Of a DNA stretch of 64,000 nucleotides, positions 34,493-42,240 are shown one piece after another. A program made the translations under genes and the position numbers. How positions within the stretch are numbered: position 1 is the first letter of the stretch; the number at the start of each line of letters is the position of its first letter. The notes below the pieces were generated by a model. It ran no database searches. It was not told the origin of the DNA and saw only the letters and a program-made list of their open reading frames with translations. Origin of the DNA: Streptomyces sp. f51 (GTDB taxonomy: Bacteria > Actinomycetota > Actinomycetes > Streptomycetales > Streptomycetaceae); assembly GCF_037940415.1 (NCBI RefSeq), contig NZ_CP149798.1, positions 3,527,001-3,591,000 on the forward strand, given 5' to 3'.

Positions 34493-35377
34493 ATGCGTCA
34501 CGAGCCGATGCGTCACGAGCCGACAGGCCGTCGCCGAGGTGCCCTGCTGGGCGCCTCGGCGGCCGTGTTCTGTCTGGGCGGGGTCCTGGCCGGGTGCGGG
34601 AGCGGCGGAGGCGACGGCCATGCGGCCGTCGGCGCCGCGGACAACTCTCCCCGGGCGGTGGCGCCTTCGGGCGAGGTGTCCCTGGTGCCGCTGGACGGTA
34701 GGGCCGGGAGCGGCTCCAACACCCCTGGGAACACGGCCGGTTCAGGGACCGGGGCATCATCCGCGGGCCGGGGCGGATCATCGGGCGACGGCCCCATCGG
34801 TTCGGCGGGCACGGGTGACGAGGCGGGCGGCTCCCGGTCAACTGGCGCGGGAGGAGCGGGAATCGGCTCCGACGGCGGGCAGTCCTCGCCCTCCGGAACC
34901 TCGCCCGGTTCGGCTTCCGGCTCGGCTTCCGGCTCGTCGTCCGGTTCGTCCTCCGGCGGCGACTCCGGCCGTACGGGAGGGAGTTCGGGCGGAAGTTCGG
35001 GTGGCGGTTCGGGCGGGAGCCCGGGAGGTTCCTCGACACCGACAGCACCCGCCCCGACGGCGAGCGCCGGTCCGGCCGTGCTCGCCGTGAAGTCCACCTC
35101 GCGCGCGGCCACCGACCGGCGGTGGTGCGAGAAGGTGACCGTCTCCTTCGCCAACACCGGCGGCACGGCGGCGCGTTCGGGCACAGTGACGTTCGGGACC
35201 CACATCATCGGCTCGCTCGGGATCGACTGGGCGACGATCCGGTCGGCCGCGGCCCTGCCGGCGCCGATCGCCGCGGGCGCGACAAGGAGCGGCACCTGGA
35301 CGGTGTGCGTCGACGCCTGGCGCGTGCCGCTGGGCATGCACATCGAGACGCGGGACGTGTCCGTCGGGTGGAAGTAG
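34493..35377 (+). CDS. Secreted lipoprotein with low-complexity linker and cellulose-binding-like domain
   Basis: A 294-residue lipoprotein: twin-Arg-like basic start (TGRRRGALLGASAAVF), lipobox LAGC, then about 150 residues of Gly/Ser/Pro linker, then a compact C-terminal domain (AVLAVKSTSRAATDRRWCEK to GMHIETRDVSVGWK). This domain resembles family-2 carbohydrate-binding modules, with two Trp and two Cys. The ligand is unknown. The ATG at 34493 or the one six codons later could be used. Confidence 0.7.
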   Translation: MRHEPMRHEPTGRRRGALLGASAAVFCLGGVLAGCGSGGGDGHAAVGAADNSPRAVAPSGEVSLVPLDGRAGSGSNTPGNTAGSGTGASSAGRGGSSGDGPIGSAGTGDEAGGSRSTGAGGAGIGSDGGQSSPSGTSPGSASGSASGSSSGSSSGGDSGRTGGSSGGSSGGGSGGSPGGSSTPTAPAPTASAGPAVLAVKSTSRAATDRRWCEKVTVSFANTGGTAARSGTVTFGTHIIGSLGIDWATIRSAAALPAPIAAGATRSGTWTVCVDAWRVPLGMHIETRDVSVGWK

Positions 35378-35528
35378 GGGGCGTGGCGGCCCTGTCGTCG
35401 CTGGGGAACTGACGCCCTTCGGCCCAGGCCCCGGCGGGTCACCCCGCCCCGCTCGTCACCCGGGTCACGCCCGCGTGCTCGTCACCGGTCCCGCCCGGCC
35501 GGTGATCCGGCCGCACGGTCCCGGCCGA

Positions 35529-35726
35529 TCACATGAAGGCGAGATAGGCCACCGCGGCGACGACCGCGACGGCGAGGACGACGCCGACGATCAGACCCAC
35601 GCGGGGGCCCGCGGGAGCGGCCGCCTGCTGCTGCCGGCCCTGGGGGGCCTCGTCGACGAACGCACGGAACATCTGAGTGCTGCCCGCGGGGTCGTAGTTG
35701 CCCTCGGGTCCCTGGGTGTTTGCCAT
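35529..35726 (-). CDS. Small tail-anchored membrane protein
   Basis: A 65-residue protein: soluble N-terminus (MANTQGPEGNYDPAGSTQMF), Gln/Ala linker, and a C-terminal transmembrane helix (VGLIVGVVLAVAVVAAVAYLAFM) that ends the protein. No known domain. The ATG at 35726 is chosen over an upstream extension without a ribosome site. Confidence 0.65.
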   Translation of the reverse strand: MANTQGPEGNYDPAGSTQMFRAFVDEAPQGRQQQAAAPAGPRVGLIVGVVLAVAVVAAVAYLAFM

Positions 35727-35984
35727 AGGCCGGACCCTAGCGAATACGCGGGAGCTGCCCAAGTGCCGGGTTCCCCTTCACACCGATCGTGACGGGTCCC
35801 CACACCGCCCACGACCAGGACGCACACCACCCCGCACCACCTCGTCCCCGTTCGTCACCCGTCCGCCGCCCCCGACCGCCCGCACCGCTGCGCGCCGCCC
35901 GCCCCGTCCACCACTCCCGCCTGCACGTTCCCGATCGCCAACACTTGCCTTTACCAACTTTTTATCCCTGAAGCCCCGAACTCG

Positions 35985-36029
35985 TTTGCCTGCGGCAACC
36001 AACTTCTTTATGGTTGCCCTAAGCAACGA
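35985..36029. promoter_or_regulatory. Inverted repeats, probable MarR operator
   Basis: GTTGCCCTAAGCAAC (36013-36027) is an inverted repeat with 5-bp arms GTTGC/GCAAC. A related half-site pair TTGCCTGCGGCAACC lies at 35985-35999. Both sit within 60 bp of the MarR start in an AT-richer stretch, the usual place for autoregulation by MarR proteins. The rest of the 317-bp gap before MarR shows no gene. Confidence 0.65.
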
Positions 36030-36043
36030 ATAGAGGGGGTGCG

Positions 36044-36550
36044 ATGGCCGGGCAGGCCCAGTACGAGGAACTGGCTCGTCAGCTCAGCGCCATCGGTGCC
36101 GTCAAGCGGGGCATGGGCCGGATCCTGCCGCCCGAGTGCCCCGCGGGCTCCGCCGCCGTTCTCACCCTGCTCGGCCGGTACGGCCCGATGCGGATGAGCA
36201 GGCTCGCGGAGCTGCTCTCCGTGGACATGTCGGTGACCAGCCGCCATGTCGCGCATGTCGCCGAGCGGGGCTGGATCGAACGGTCCCCCGACCCGGCCGA
36301 CAGGCGCTCGCGCATCCTGCGCCTCACCGGGGCGGGGCACGCGCAGCTCGACGAGCTGTCCCTGCGTACGTCGCGGCTGCTCTCCGACCGGCTGAGCCAC
36401 TGGTCCGACGACGAGGTCGGACTGCTCATCGAGCTGATGGGCCGGCTGCGCGAGAGCTTCGGCGACTGCCGGTCTCCGCAGCGGACGCCCGCCCACCCTC
36501 CCCCGTACGCGACAGACGCAACAGAACCGACCACCCGTACACCCGCGTAG
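36044..36550 (+). CDS. MarR-family transcriptional regulator
   Basis: A 168-residue winged-helix repressor. The DNA-binding part is RMSRLAELLSVDMSVTSRHVAHVAERGWIERSPDPADRRSRILRLT, with the wing DRRSR. The C-terminus is disordered. It lies 21 bp upstream of the MFS exporter and very likely controls it, together with itself, through the GTTGC repeats. The ligand is unknown. The ATG at 36044 follows GAGGGGG. Confidence 0.92.
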   Translation: MAGQAQYEELARQLSAIGAVKRGMGRILPPECPAGSAAVLTLLGRYGPMRMSRLAELLSVDMSVTSRHVAHVAERGWIERSPDPADRRSRILRLTGAGHAQLDELSLRTSRLLSDRLSHWSDDEVGLLIELMGRLRESFGDCRSPQRTPAHPPPYATDATEPTTRTPA

Positions 36551-36571
36551 ACACGTAAGAAAAGGAACCCC

Positions 36572-39103
36572 ATGGCAACGACCACACCAGCCGGTGTGCG
36601 GGGCTCTCACGCCAAGCACGGAGGCGCCGACGGCGCTCCGATGACGCACCGGCAGATCATGGAGGCGCTCTCCGGGCTGCTGCTCGGAATGTTCGTCGCG
36701 ATCCTGTCGTCGACGATCGTCACCAACGCCCTCCCCCGCATCATCGGCGACCTGGGCGGCGGCCAGTCCGCCTACACCTGGGTCGTCACCGCCTCGCTGC
36801 TCGCCATGACGGCGACCACCCCCCTGTGGGGCAAGCTCTCCGACCTGTACAGCAAGAAGGCGCTCGTCCAGATAGCGCTGATCATCTACGTGCTGGGCTC
36901 GGCCGCCGCCGGTCTGTCCCAGAACCCCGGCATGCTCATCGCCTGCCGTGTCGTGCAGGGCATCGGCGTCGGCGGTCTGTCCGCCCTCGCGCAGATCGTG
37001 ATGGCCGCGATGATCTCCCCACGCGAGCGCGGACGCTACTCCGGCTACCTGGGCGCGACGTTCGCCGTCGCGACCGTCGGCGGCCCGCTGCTCGGCGGTG
37101 TCATCACCGACACCAGCTGGCTCGGCTGGCGCTGGTGCTTCTACGTCGGTGTGCCGTTCGCGGTCATCGCGCTGATCGTGCTCCAGAAGACCCTGCACCT
37201 GCCCGTCGTGAAGCGGGACGTGAAGGTCGACTGGGCCGGCGCGTTCTTCATCTCCGCCGCGGTCTCGCTGCTGCTGGTCTGGGTCACCTTCGCCGGTGAC
37301 AAGTACGACTGGATCTCGTGGCAGACGGGCGCGATGGTCGGCGGCGCGATCGTCCTCGGCCTGCTGTTCGTGCTGGTCGAGTCCCGGGCGAGCGAGCCGA
37401 TCATCCCGCTGCGGCTGTTCCGCAACCGGACCATCACCCTCTCCTCCCTCGCCTCGCTCTTCGTGGGTGTCGCGATGTTCACCGGCACCGTGTTCTTCAG
37501 CCAGTACTTCCAGCTGGCGCGGGACAAGTCCCCGACGATGTCCGGTGTCATGACGATCCCGATGATCGGCGGCCTGTTCATCTCCTCCACGGTCTCCGGC
37601 CAGGTCATCACCAAGACCGGACGGTGGAAGTACTGGCTGGTCTCCGGCGGCTTCCTGGTCACCGCGGGTCTCGGCCTGCTGGGCACGATCCGCTACGACA
37701 CCGCCTACTGGCACATCGCGATCTTCATGGCGCTGCTGGGTCTGGGCGTCGGCATGATGATGCAGAACCTGGTGCTGTCCACGCAGAACCAGGTGGCACC
37801 GGCCGACCTGGGCTCGGCCAGCTCCACGGTGACGTTCTTCCGCTCCCTCGGCGGTGCGGTCGGCGTCTCCGCGCTCGGCGCGATCATGGCCACCCGGATC
37901 ACCGACTACGCCAAGGACGGTCTGACCCACCTCGGTCCCAAGTACGCGGGCCTCGCCTCCGGTTCGGACTCCAGCTCCATCCCGGACATGAACAAGCTGC
38001 CCGCGCCGCTGCGCACCGTCATGGAGAGCGCGTACGGCCACGGCATCGCGGACGTCTTCCTGATCGCCTCCGGCATGGCGCTGGTCGCCTTCCTCATCGT
38101 GCTGTTCATCAAGGAGGTCCCGCTGCGGACGTCCGGCGCGATGGCCCAGGCCGCCGCGGAGAAGTCCGGCGAGCCGGTCGCCGAGGCACCCGTCGCCGAG
38201 GCCGTCGAGGCCGCGGCCACCGCCGCCCTCGCCCCGGCCGTCACCACCACCGAAGCCGTCTCCGGGACCGCGCCCGAGGGCACGCAGCGGCTCGGCGCCG
38301 TCGCCACCGCGACGCGTGAGGACGACCCGCGGCCCGGCTCCGGCGGCATCGCCGTGCACGGCCAGGTCCGCGGCGCCGAGAGCGCGCCCGTGCCGCAGGC
38401 CGCGGTCACGCTGATCTCGCCCGAGGGACGCCAGCTCGGCCGCTCGGTCGCCCAGGCCGACGGCTCCTACGCGGTGGACGCGCCCGGTGTGGGCTCCTAC
38501 GTCCTGATCGCCTCCGCCGACGGCTACCAGCCGCAGGCCTCGACGATCGTCGTGACCGGGGAGCCGCTCGCGTACGACATCCTGCTGAGCGGCACCAGCG
38601 GGCTCGGCGGTGTCGTCCGGGCCGCCGAGAGCGCCTCCCCCGTCAAGGACGCGATGGTCGTCGTGACCGACGTCCGCGGGGATGTGCTGGCCACCGGAAC
38701 CACCGGTGAACACGGCGAGTTCGCCTTCGCCGAGCTGGTGCCCGGTGTCGTGACGGTCGCGGTGAACGCCGCGGGCCACCGGCCGCGGGCGCTGCCCGTC
38801 GAGGTCGGCGGCACCGGGGTCACCCGGGTCGAGGTCGACCTGGAAGCCGGCGCCCAGGTCCTGGGTGTCGTCCGGGCGCCGCACGGCCCCCTGTCGGACG
38901 CCCGCGTGACGCTGGTGGACGCGGCCGGGAACGTGGTCGGCACGGCCAGGACCGGCGGCGACGGGGCGTACGCCTTCACCGACCTGGACGGCGGCGAGTA
39001 CACCGTCATCGCGGCGGGCTACCCGCCGGTGGCGACCGCGCTGACCGTCGGCGGCCGTGGAGTGGACGCCCACGACATCGAACTCGCCCACCCCGGCGAG
39101 TAG
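36572..39103 (+). CDS. EmrB/QacA-type MFS exporter with C-terminal CnaB-like domains
   Basis: An 843-residue drug:H+ antiporter-2 transporter with an unusual tail. Residues about 30-520 have 14 predicted membrane helices and MFS signatures (SSTIVTNALPRIIGDL, WVVTASLLAMTATTPLWGKLSD, RVVQGIGVGGL, GGPLLGGVITD). After an Ala-rich linker, residues about 590-843 form three tandem carboxypeptidase-regulatory/CnaB-like beta-sandwich domains (starting GQVRGAESAPVPQAAVTL, GGVVRAAESASPVKDAMV and GVVRAPHGPLSDARVTL). The tail position suggests an added binding or anchoring module. It is downstream of MarR and upstream of a YceI protein that carries the same domain. Confidence 0.88.
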   Translation: MATTTPAGVRGSHAKHGGADGAPMTHRQIMEALSGLLLGMFVAILSSTIVTNALPRIIGDLGGGQSAYTWVVTASLLAMTATTPLWGKLSDLYSKKALVQIALIIYVLGSAAAGLSQNPGMLIACRVVQGIGVGGLSALAQIVMAAMISPRERGRYSGYLGATFAVATVGGPLLGGVITDTSWLGWRWCFYVGVPFAVIALIVLQKTLHLPVVKRDVKVDWAGAFFISAAVSLLLVWVTFAGDKYDWISWQTGAMVGGAIVLGLLFVLVESRASEPIIPLRLFRNRTITLSSLASLFVGVAMFTGTVFFSQYFQLARDKSPTMSGVMTIPMIGGLFISSTVSGQVITKTGRWKYWLVSGGFLVTAGLGLLGTIRYDTAYWHIAIFMALLGLGVGMMMQNLVLSTQNQVAPADLGSASSTVTFFRSLGGAVGVSALGAIMATRITDYAKDGLTHLGPKYAGLASGSDSSSIPDMNKLPAPLRTVMESAYGHGIADVFLIASGMALVAFLIVLFIKEVPLRTSGAMAQAAAEKSGEPVAEAPVAEAVEAAATAALAPAVTTTEAVSGTAPEGTQRLGAVATATREDDPRPGSGGIAVHGQVRGAESAPVPQAAVTLISPEGRQLGRSVAQADGSYAVDAPGVGSYVLIASADGYQPQASTIVVTGEPLAYDILLSGTSGLGGVVRAAESASPVKDAMVVVTDVRGDVLATGTTGEHGEFAFAELVPGVVTVAVNAAGHRPRALPVEVGGTGVTRVEVDLEAGAQVLGVVRAPHGPLSDARVTLVDAAGNVVGTARTGGDGAYAFTDLDGGEYTVIAAGYPPVATALTVGGRGVDAHDIELAHPGE

Positions 39104-39197
39104 TCCGAGCCCCGGCCCGTGGGGATGCGCGCACTCTGAGCGGAGGTGCGCCCCCCACGGGCCGGTTTTCATTGGTACACCGCAAGGAGTTACTGCC

Positions 39198-40019
39198 ATG
39201 GGCTTGACCGCGAAGATCCGCACACGGGACGGATGGGCCGTGTCGCACGCGATCGTCACGGTGACCGACTCGGCCGGCGCGCAGGTGCTGCGGGCCGAGG
39301 CGGACACCGACGGGGCCGTGCACGACACCACGAGCCTCGCGCCGGGCGCCTACACGGTGATCGTGACCGCGCTCGGATACGCGCCCGCCGCCTCCGGCGC
39401 CATCGTCACGGCGGCCGGCCGGGCCGAGGTCGGCGAGGTGACACTGGCCCGCCGTGGCGGCACCGAGCTGCCCCCGCCGGGACCGTGGACCATCGACCCG
39501 GCGCACTCCTCGGTCGGCACGGTCGCCCAGCACCTGGGGATCTCCAGCGTGCACGGCCGCTTCACGGAGTTCACCGGACGCATCGAGATCGCCCCCGGCG
39601 ACGTGACCGCCTCCCGGGTCGAGGCGACGATCACGGCCGCCTCCATCGACACCGGCAACGGCATGCGCGACGGGCACCTGAGGTCGGCGGACTTCCTCGA
39701 CGCCGAGAAGTACCCGCTGATCACCTACCGTTCGACGGGCCTGACCCCGGCCGGCTCCGACCGCTGGACCGTGCACGGCGAACTCACCCTGCACGGTGTC
39801 GTACGGCCCGTCGACCTCGACCTCGCCTACCTCGGCACCGGCGCCGACCCCTGGGGCGGCACCCGCGCCGCGTTCCGGGCGAGTGCCGAGCTGCACCGCG
39901 AGGACTTCGCCCTGCACTACAACCAGATCGTCCAGGCGGGCATCTCCGCGATCGGCACGACCCTGAGGGTGGAGCTGGACGTCCAGGCGGTGCAGGGGGA
40001 GTCCCTGCCGGCCGTCTGA
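39198..40019 (+). CDS. YceI-family protein with N-terminal CnaB-like domain
   Basis: A 273-residue protein. Residues 1-90 are a carboxypeptidase-regulatory-like domain (AKIRTRDGWAVSHAIVTVTD to AAGRAEVGEVTL) related to those on the upstream exporter. Residues about 97-270 are a YceI lipocalin-like barrel (WTIDPAHSSVGTVAQHLGIS, FLDAEKYPLITYRSTG, WTVHGELTLHGVVRPVDL). YceI barrels bind isoprenoid or other lipids. There is no signal peptide. The ATG at 39198 has AAGGAG at 8 nt. It is probably co-transcribed with the exporter, 94 bp away. Confidence 0.88.
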   Translation: MGLTAKIRTRDGWAVSHAIVTVTDSAGAQVLRAEADTDGAVHDTTSLAPGAYTVIVTALGYAPAASGAIVTAAGRAEVGEVTLARRGGTELPPPGPWTIDPAHSSVGTVAQHLGISSVHGRFTEFTGRIEIAPGDVTASRVEATITAASIDTGNGMRDGHLRSADFLDAEKYPLITYRSTGLTPAGSDRWTVHGELTLHGVVRPVDLDLAYLGTGADPWGGTRAAFRASAELHREDFALHYNQIVQAGISAIGTTLRVELDVQAVQGESLPAV

Positions 40020-40026
40020 GCCGGGC

Positions 40027-40737
40027 TCACTCGCCCTCGCCGGCGTCGACGATCCGTCGGGCCAGGTCACGGAGCTTGACGTTCTCCCGCTGGGAGGTGC
40101 GTACGAGGCTGGCGAACGCCTCGGACGCGTCGATGTCGAGCCGCTCCATGAGGATGCCCGTGGCCTGGCCGATCAGATCGCGGGTGCGCATCGCCTCGGT
40201 GAGCTGCTCGCGCTGGGTCGCCGAGTCCAGCGCGATGCCGACGTGCGCGGTGAACAGCCGCCCTATCCGGGTGGCCGACTCGTCGAAGGCGCGGGGCGCC
40301 CGCGCGTACGCCGTCAGGACGGTCAGCCGGCGCCGGTCGGCCCGCAGCCGCAGCGACAGCACCGACCGCAGGCCGAGGCCCGACAGCGCGCGGTCCCCGG
40401 CCCCGTCCGCCGCGGCGCTGTCCTCGATCCGGGCGACCGGAGCCGTCCACAGCCTGCTCCAGTACGGGTGGTGCTCGCGGCCCGCGTTCAGCGCGTCGGC
40501 GGAGCGGACGACCTCGTCCGTCCAGGCCAGTGTCTGCCGGTGGGCCTTCGGTTCGATGACGGAGATCCCGGCGTACTCGACGCCCGGGAGGATGCGCACG
40601 GCCAGCCCGACGGCCGTGCGCAGGGTGGCGTGGGGAGTCGTTGTCTCGTGCAGCTGCTGGGCCGCGGCCGTGAGGCCTTCGGCCAGCTCAAAACCCGTAT
40701 CGGAACGGGACAATTCGGAAAACTCAGACGCAGCCAC
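40027..40737 (-). CDS. GAF-ANTAR domain RNA-binding antiterminator
   Basis: A 236-residue regulator. The N-terminal GAF domain spans about residues 15-165 (VEYAGISVIEPKAHRQTLAWTD, SVLSLRLRADRRRLTVLTAYAR). The C-terminal ANTAR domain starts QREQLTEAMRTRDLIGQATGILMERLDIDASEAF and ends near RENVKLRDLARRIVD. ANTAR proteins bind dual hairpins in nascent RNA to prevent termination. The GTG at 40737 or 40740 (after AAGAGG) is preferred to the longer frame, which is rich in Cys and Met and looks untranslated. Confidence 0.85.
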   Translation of the reverse strand: MAASEFSELSRSDTGFELAEGLTAAAQQLHETTTPHATLRTAVGLAVRILPGVEYAGISVIEPKAHRQTLAWTDEVVRSADALNAGREHHPYWSRLWTAPVARIEDSAAADGAGDRALSGLGLRSVLSLRLRADRRRLTVLTAYARAPRAFDESATRIGRLFTAHVGIALDSATQREQLTEAMRTRDLIGQATGILMERLDIDASEAFASLVRTSQRENVKLRDLARRIVDAGEGE

Positions 40738-40909
40738 CACGAACCTCTTCGGCATGCACGGCCACACGGCCATGCGCAGGAGAGCTCCGCAGCACATTCC
40801 CGACTGCGAGCACAGGACGAAGAGCACTTTAGCCGCTCCGATGAGCCGCGGTGCCGCCCGTCGGCGCAGCCCGCGGGCGATCGGCCCGCACGCGGCCTAC
40901 GCTGATCGC

Positions 40910-41374
40910 ATGGCACCCCACATCGCGACGAACACCTCCGTCTCCCTGGACGAGTTGCTGGACTTCGTCCGTCCCCGCCACCGGGCGATCCTGCTGACCC
41001 GCCGCGCCGACGGCGGACCCCAGGGCTCCCCGCTGACCTGTGGTGTCGACGACTCGGGCCGCGTCGTCGTCTCGACGTACCCCGAGCGGGCCAAGACCCG
41101 CAACGCCAAGCGGGACGAGCGGGTGAGCCTGGTCGTCCTCAGCGACGAGTGGAACGGGCCCTGGGTCCAGATCGACGGCACCGCCGAGGTGATCGACTCC
41201 CCGGACTCCGTCGAGCCCCTGGTCGAGTACTACCGGAACATCGCGGGTGAGCACCCGGACTGGGACGAGTACCGCGCGGCCATGCGCAAGCAGGGCAAGT
41301 CGATCATCCGCGTCACCCCCGTCCGCTGGGGCCCGGTGGCCACCGGCGGCTTCCCGGCCCACCTGGCTCCGTAG
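40910..41374 (+). CDS. PPOX-class F420/FMN-dependent oxidoreductase
   Basis: A 154-residue split beta-barrel flavin/deazaflavin enzyme. Key segments are RHRAILLTRRADGGPQGSPL, RVVVSTYPERAKTRNAKRDERV and GPWVQIDGTAEVID. Actinobacterial members commonly use F420H2; no substrate can be read. It is divergent from the ANTAR gene, with 172 bp between the two starts. Confidence 0.88.
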   Translation: MAPHIATNTSVSLDELLDFVRPRHRAILLTRRADGGPQGSPLTCGVDDSGRVVVSTYPERAKTRNAKRDERVSLVVLSDEWNGPWVQIDGTAEVIDSPDSVEPLVEYYRNIAGEHPDWDEYRAAMRKQGKSIIRVTPVRWGPVATGGFPAHLAP

Positions 41375-41399
41375 GACGCGCTCCCGGGCCGCCGGGGGC

Positions 41400-42017
41400 T
41401 CAGCCGCGGGACACCATGACCTCGATCCCCGCGATCAGCAGTTCGAGCCCGGACGCGAAGTCCCGCTCCCGGCTCCCGACCGTCCCGGACCCGTACAGGA
41501 ACTGGAGAACCGCCGCCGTCGCCCCGGGCCGCGCCTCCACCGGCATCCCGGTGTTCGAGATCACGAGCTGCGCGCAGGCCGAGAACGCGGTGGAACACGG
41601 CCCGATGTTCAGGTAGTTGGCGATCAGCGCCGAGACCCAGGGGTGGCGCTCCGGCAGCTCCCGGTATCCGAGGGCCAGCGCCCGCAGCTGATCGCGCCAG
41701 CCCTCCGGCGAGGTGGCGTCCGGCAACTCCAGCTCACCGAACACGGCGTCGAGCGCGAGCTCCAGCAGATCGTCCTTGGTGTCGACGTACCAGTACACGG
41801 ACATGGCCGTGACATTCAGTTCGGCGGCCAGCCGTCGCATGGAGAACTTCGCCGGCCCCTCCGCGTCGAGGAGCCGCACCGTGGTCGCGGTGATCCGCTC
41901 CCGGTCGAGCCCGGACGGCTGGCCGCCGTGCCGGACGGCCCTCCCGCGGGGAGCCCTGCCCTCCAGCCAGACACTGGTCCGCGCCGGTCGTCCCGCCCCG
42001 TCGGCTGCCCTCACCAT
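41400..42017 (-). CDS. TetR-family transcriptional regulator (TetR_C class)
   Basis: A 205-residue repressor. The N-terminal HTH is DRERITATTVRLLDAEGPAKFSMRRLAAELNVTAMSVYWYVDTKDDLLELALD, and the C-terminal ligand domain is helical. About 38 basic residues precede the HTH. AGGAAGG is 5-6 bp before the ATG at 42017. No divergent target gene is adjacent, since it converges on the oxidoreductase, so its targets are not evident. Confidence 0.88.
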   Translation of the reverse strand: MVRAADGAGRPARTSVWLEGRAPRGRAVRHGGQPSGLDRERITATTVRLLDAEGPAKFSMRRLAAELNVTAMSVYWYVDTKDDLLELALDAVFGELELPDATSPEGWRDQLRALALGYRELPERHPWVSALIANYLNIGPCSTAFSACAQLVISNTGMPVEARPGATAAVLQFLYGSGTVGSRERDFASGLELLIAGIEVMVSRG

Positions 42018-42169
42018 GGCGCACCTTCCTAGGAACCCGAACCGCGTCGCGGGCCGGAACCTCCCGGACCACCGGAACTTCCCGGACCACCCTCCTCGAT
42101 GATGCTAAGCGGGCACTTCAGGGACATGACCCTCACTCCGGCCGAAACCCGGCCCTCGCACGAAAGAGC

Positions 42170-42201
42170 GGTGGCCCGGAGCGAGTTCGCTCCGGGCCAC
42201 C
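42170..42201 (-). terminator. Terminator of the glycosyltransferase operon
   Basis: Perfect inverted repeat GGTGGCCCGGAGCGA-GT-TCGCTCCGGGCCACC, 40 bp past the GT39 stop. Confidence 0.82.
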
Positions 42202-42240
42202 GTCACCCTCCGCCCGCCGGGCCCCCGCCGGGCCGTGCGG

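Noticed and set aside
36008..39331. Minus-strand open frame of 1107 codons
   Set aside because: Antisense to MarR and the MFS exporter; low-complexity translation; no ribosome site.
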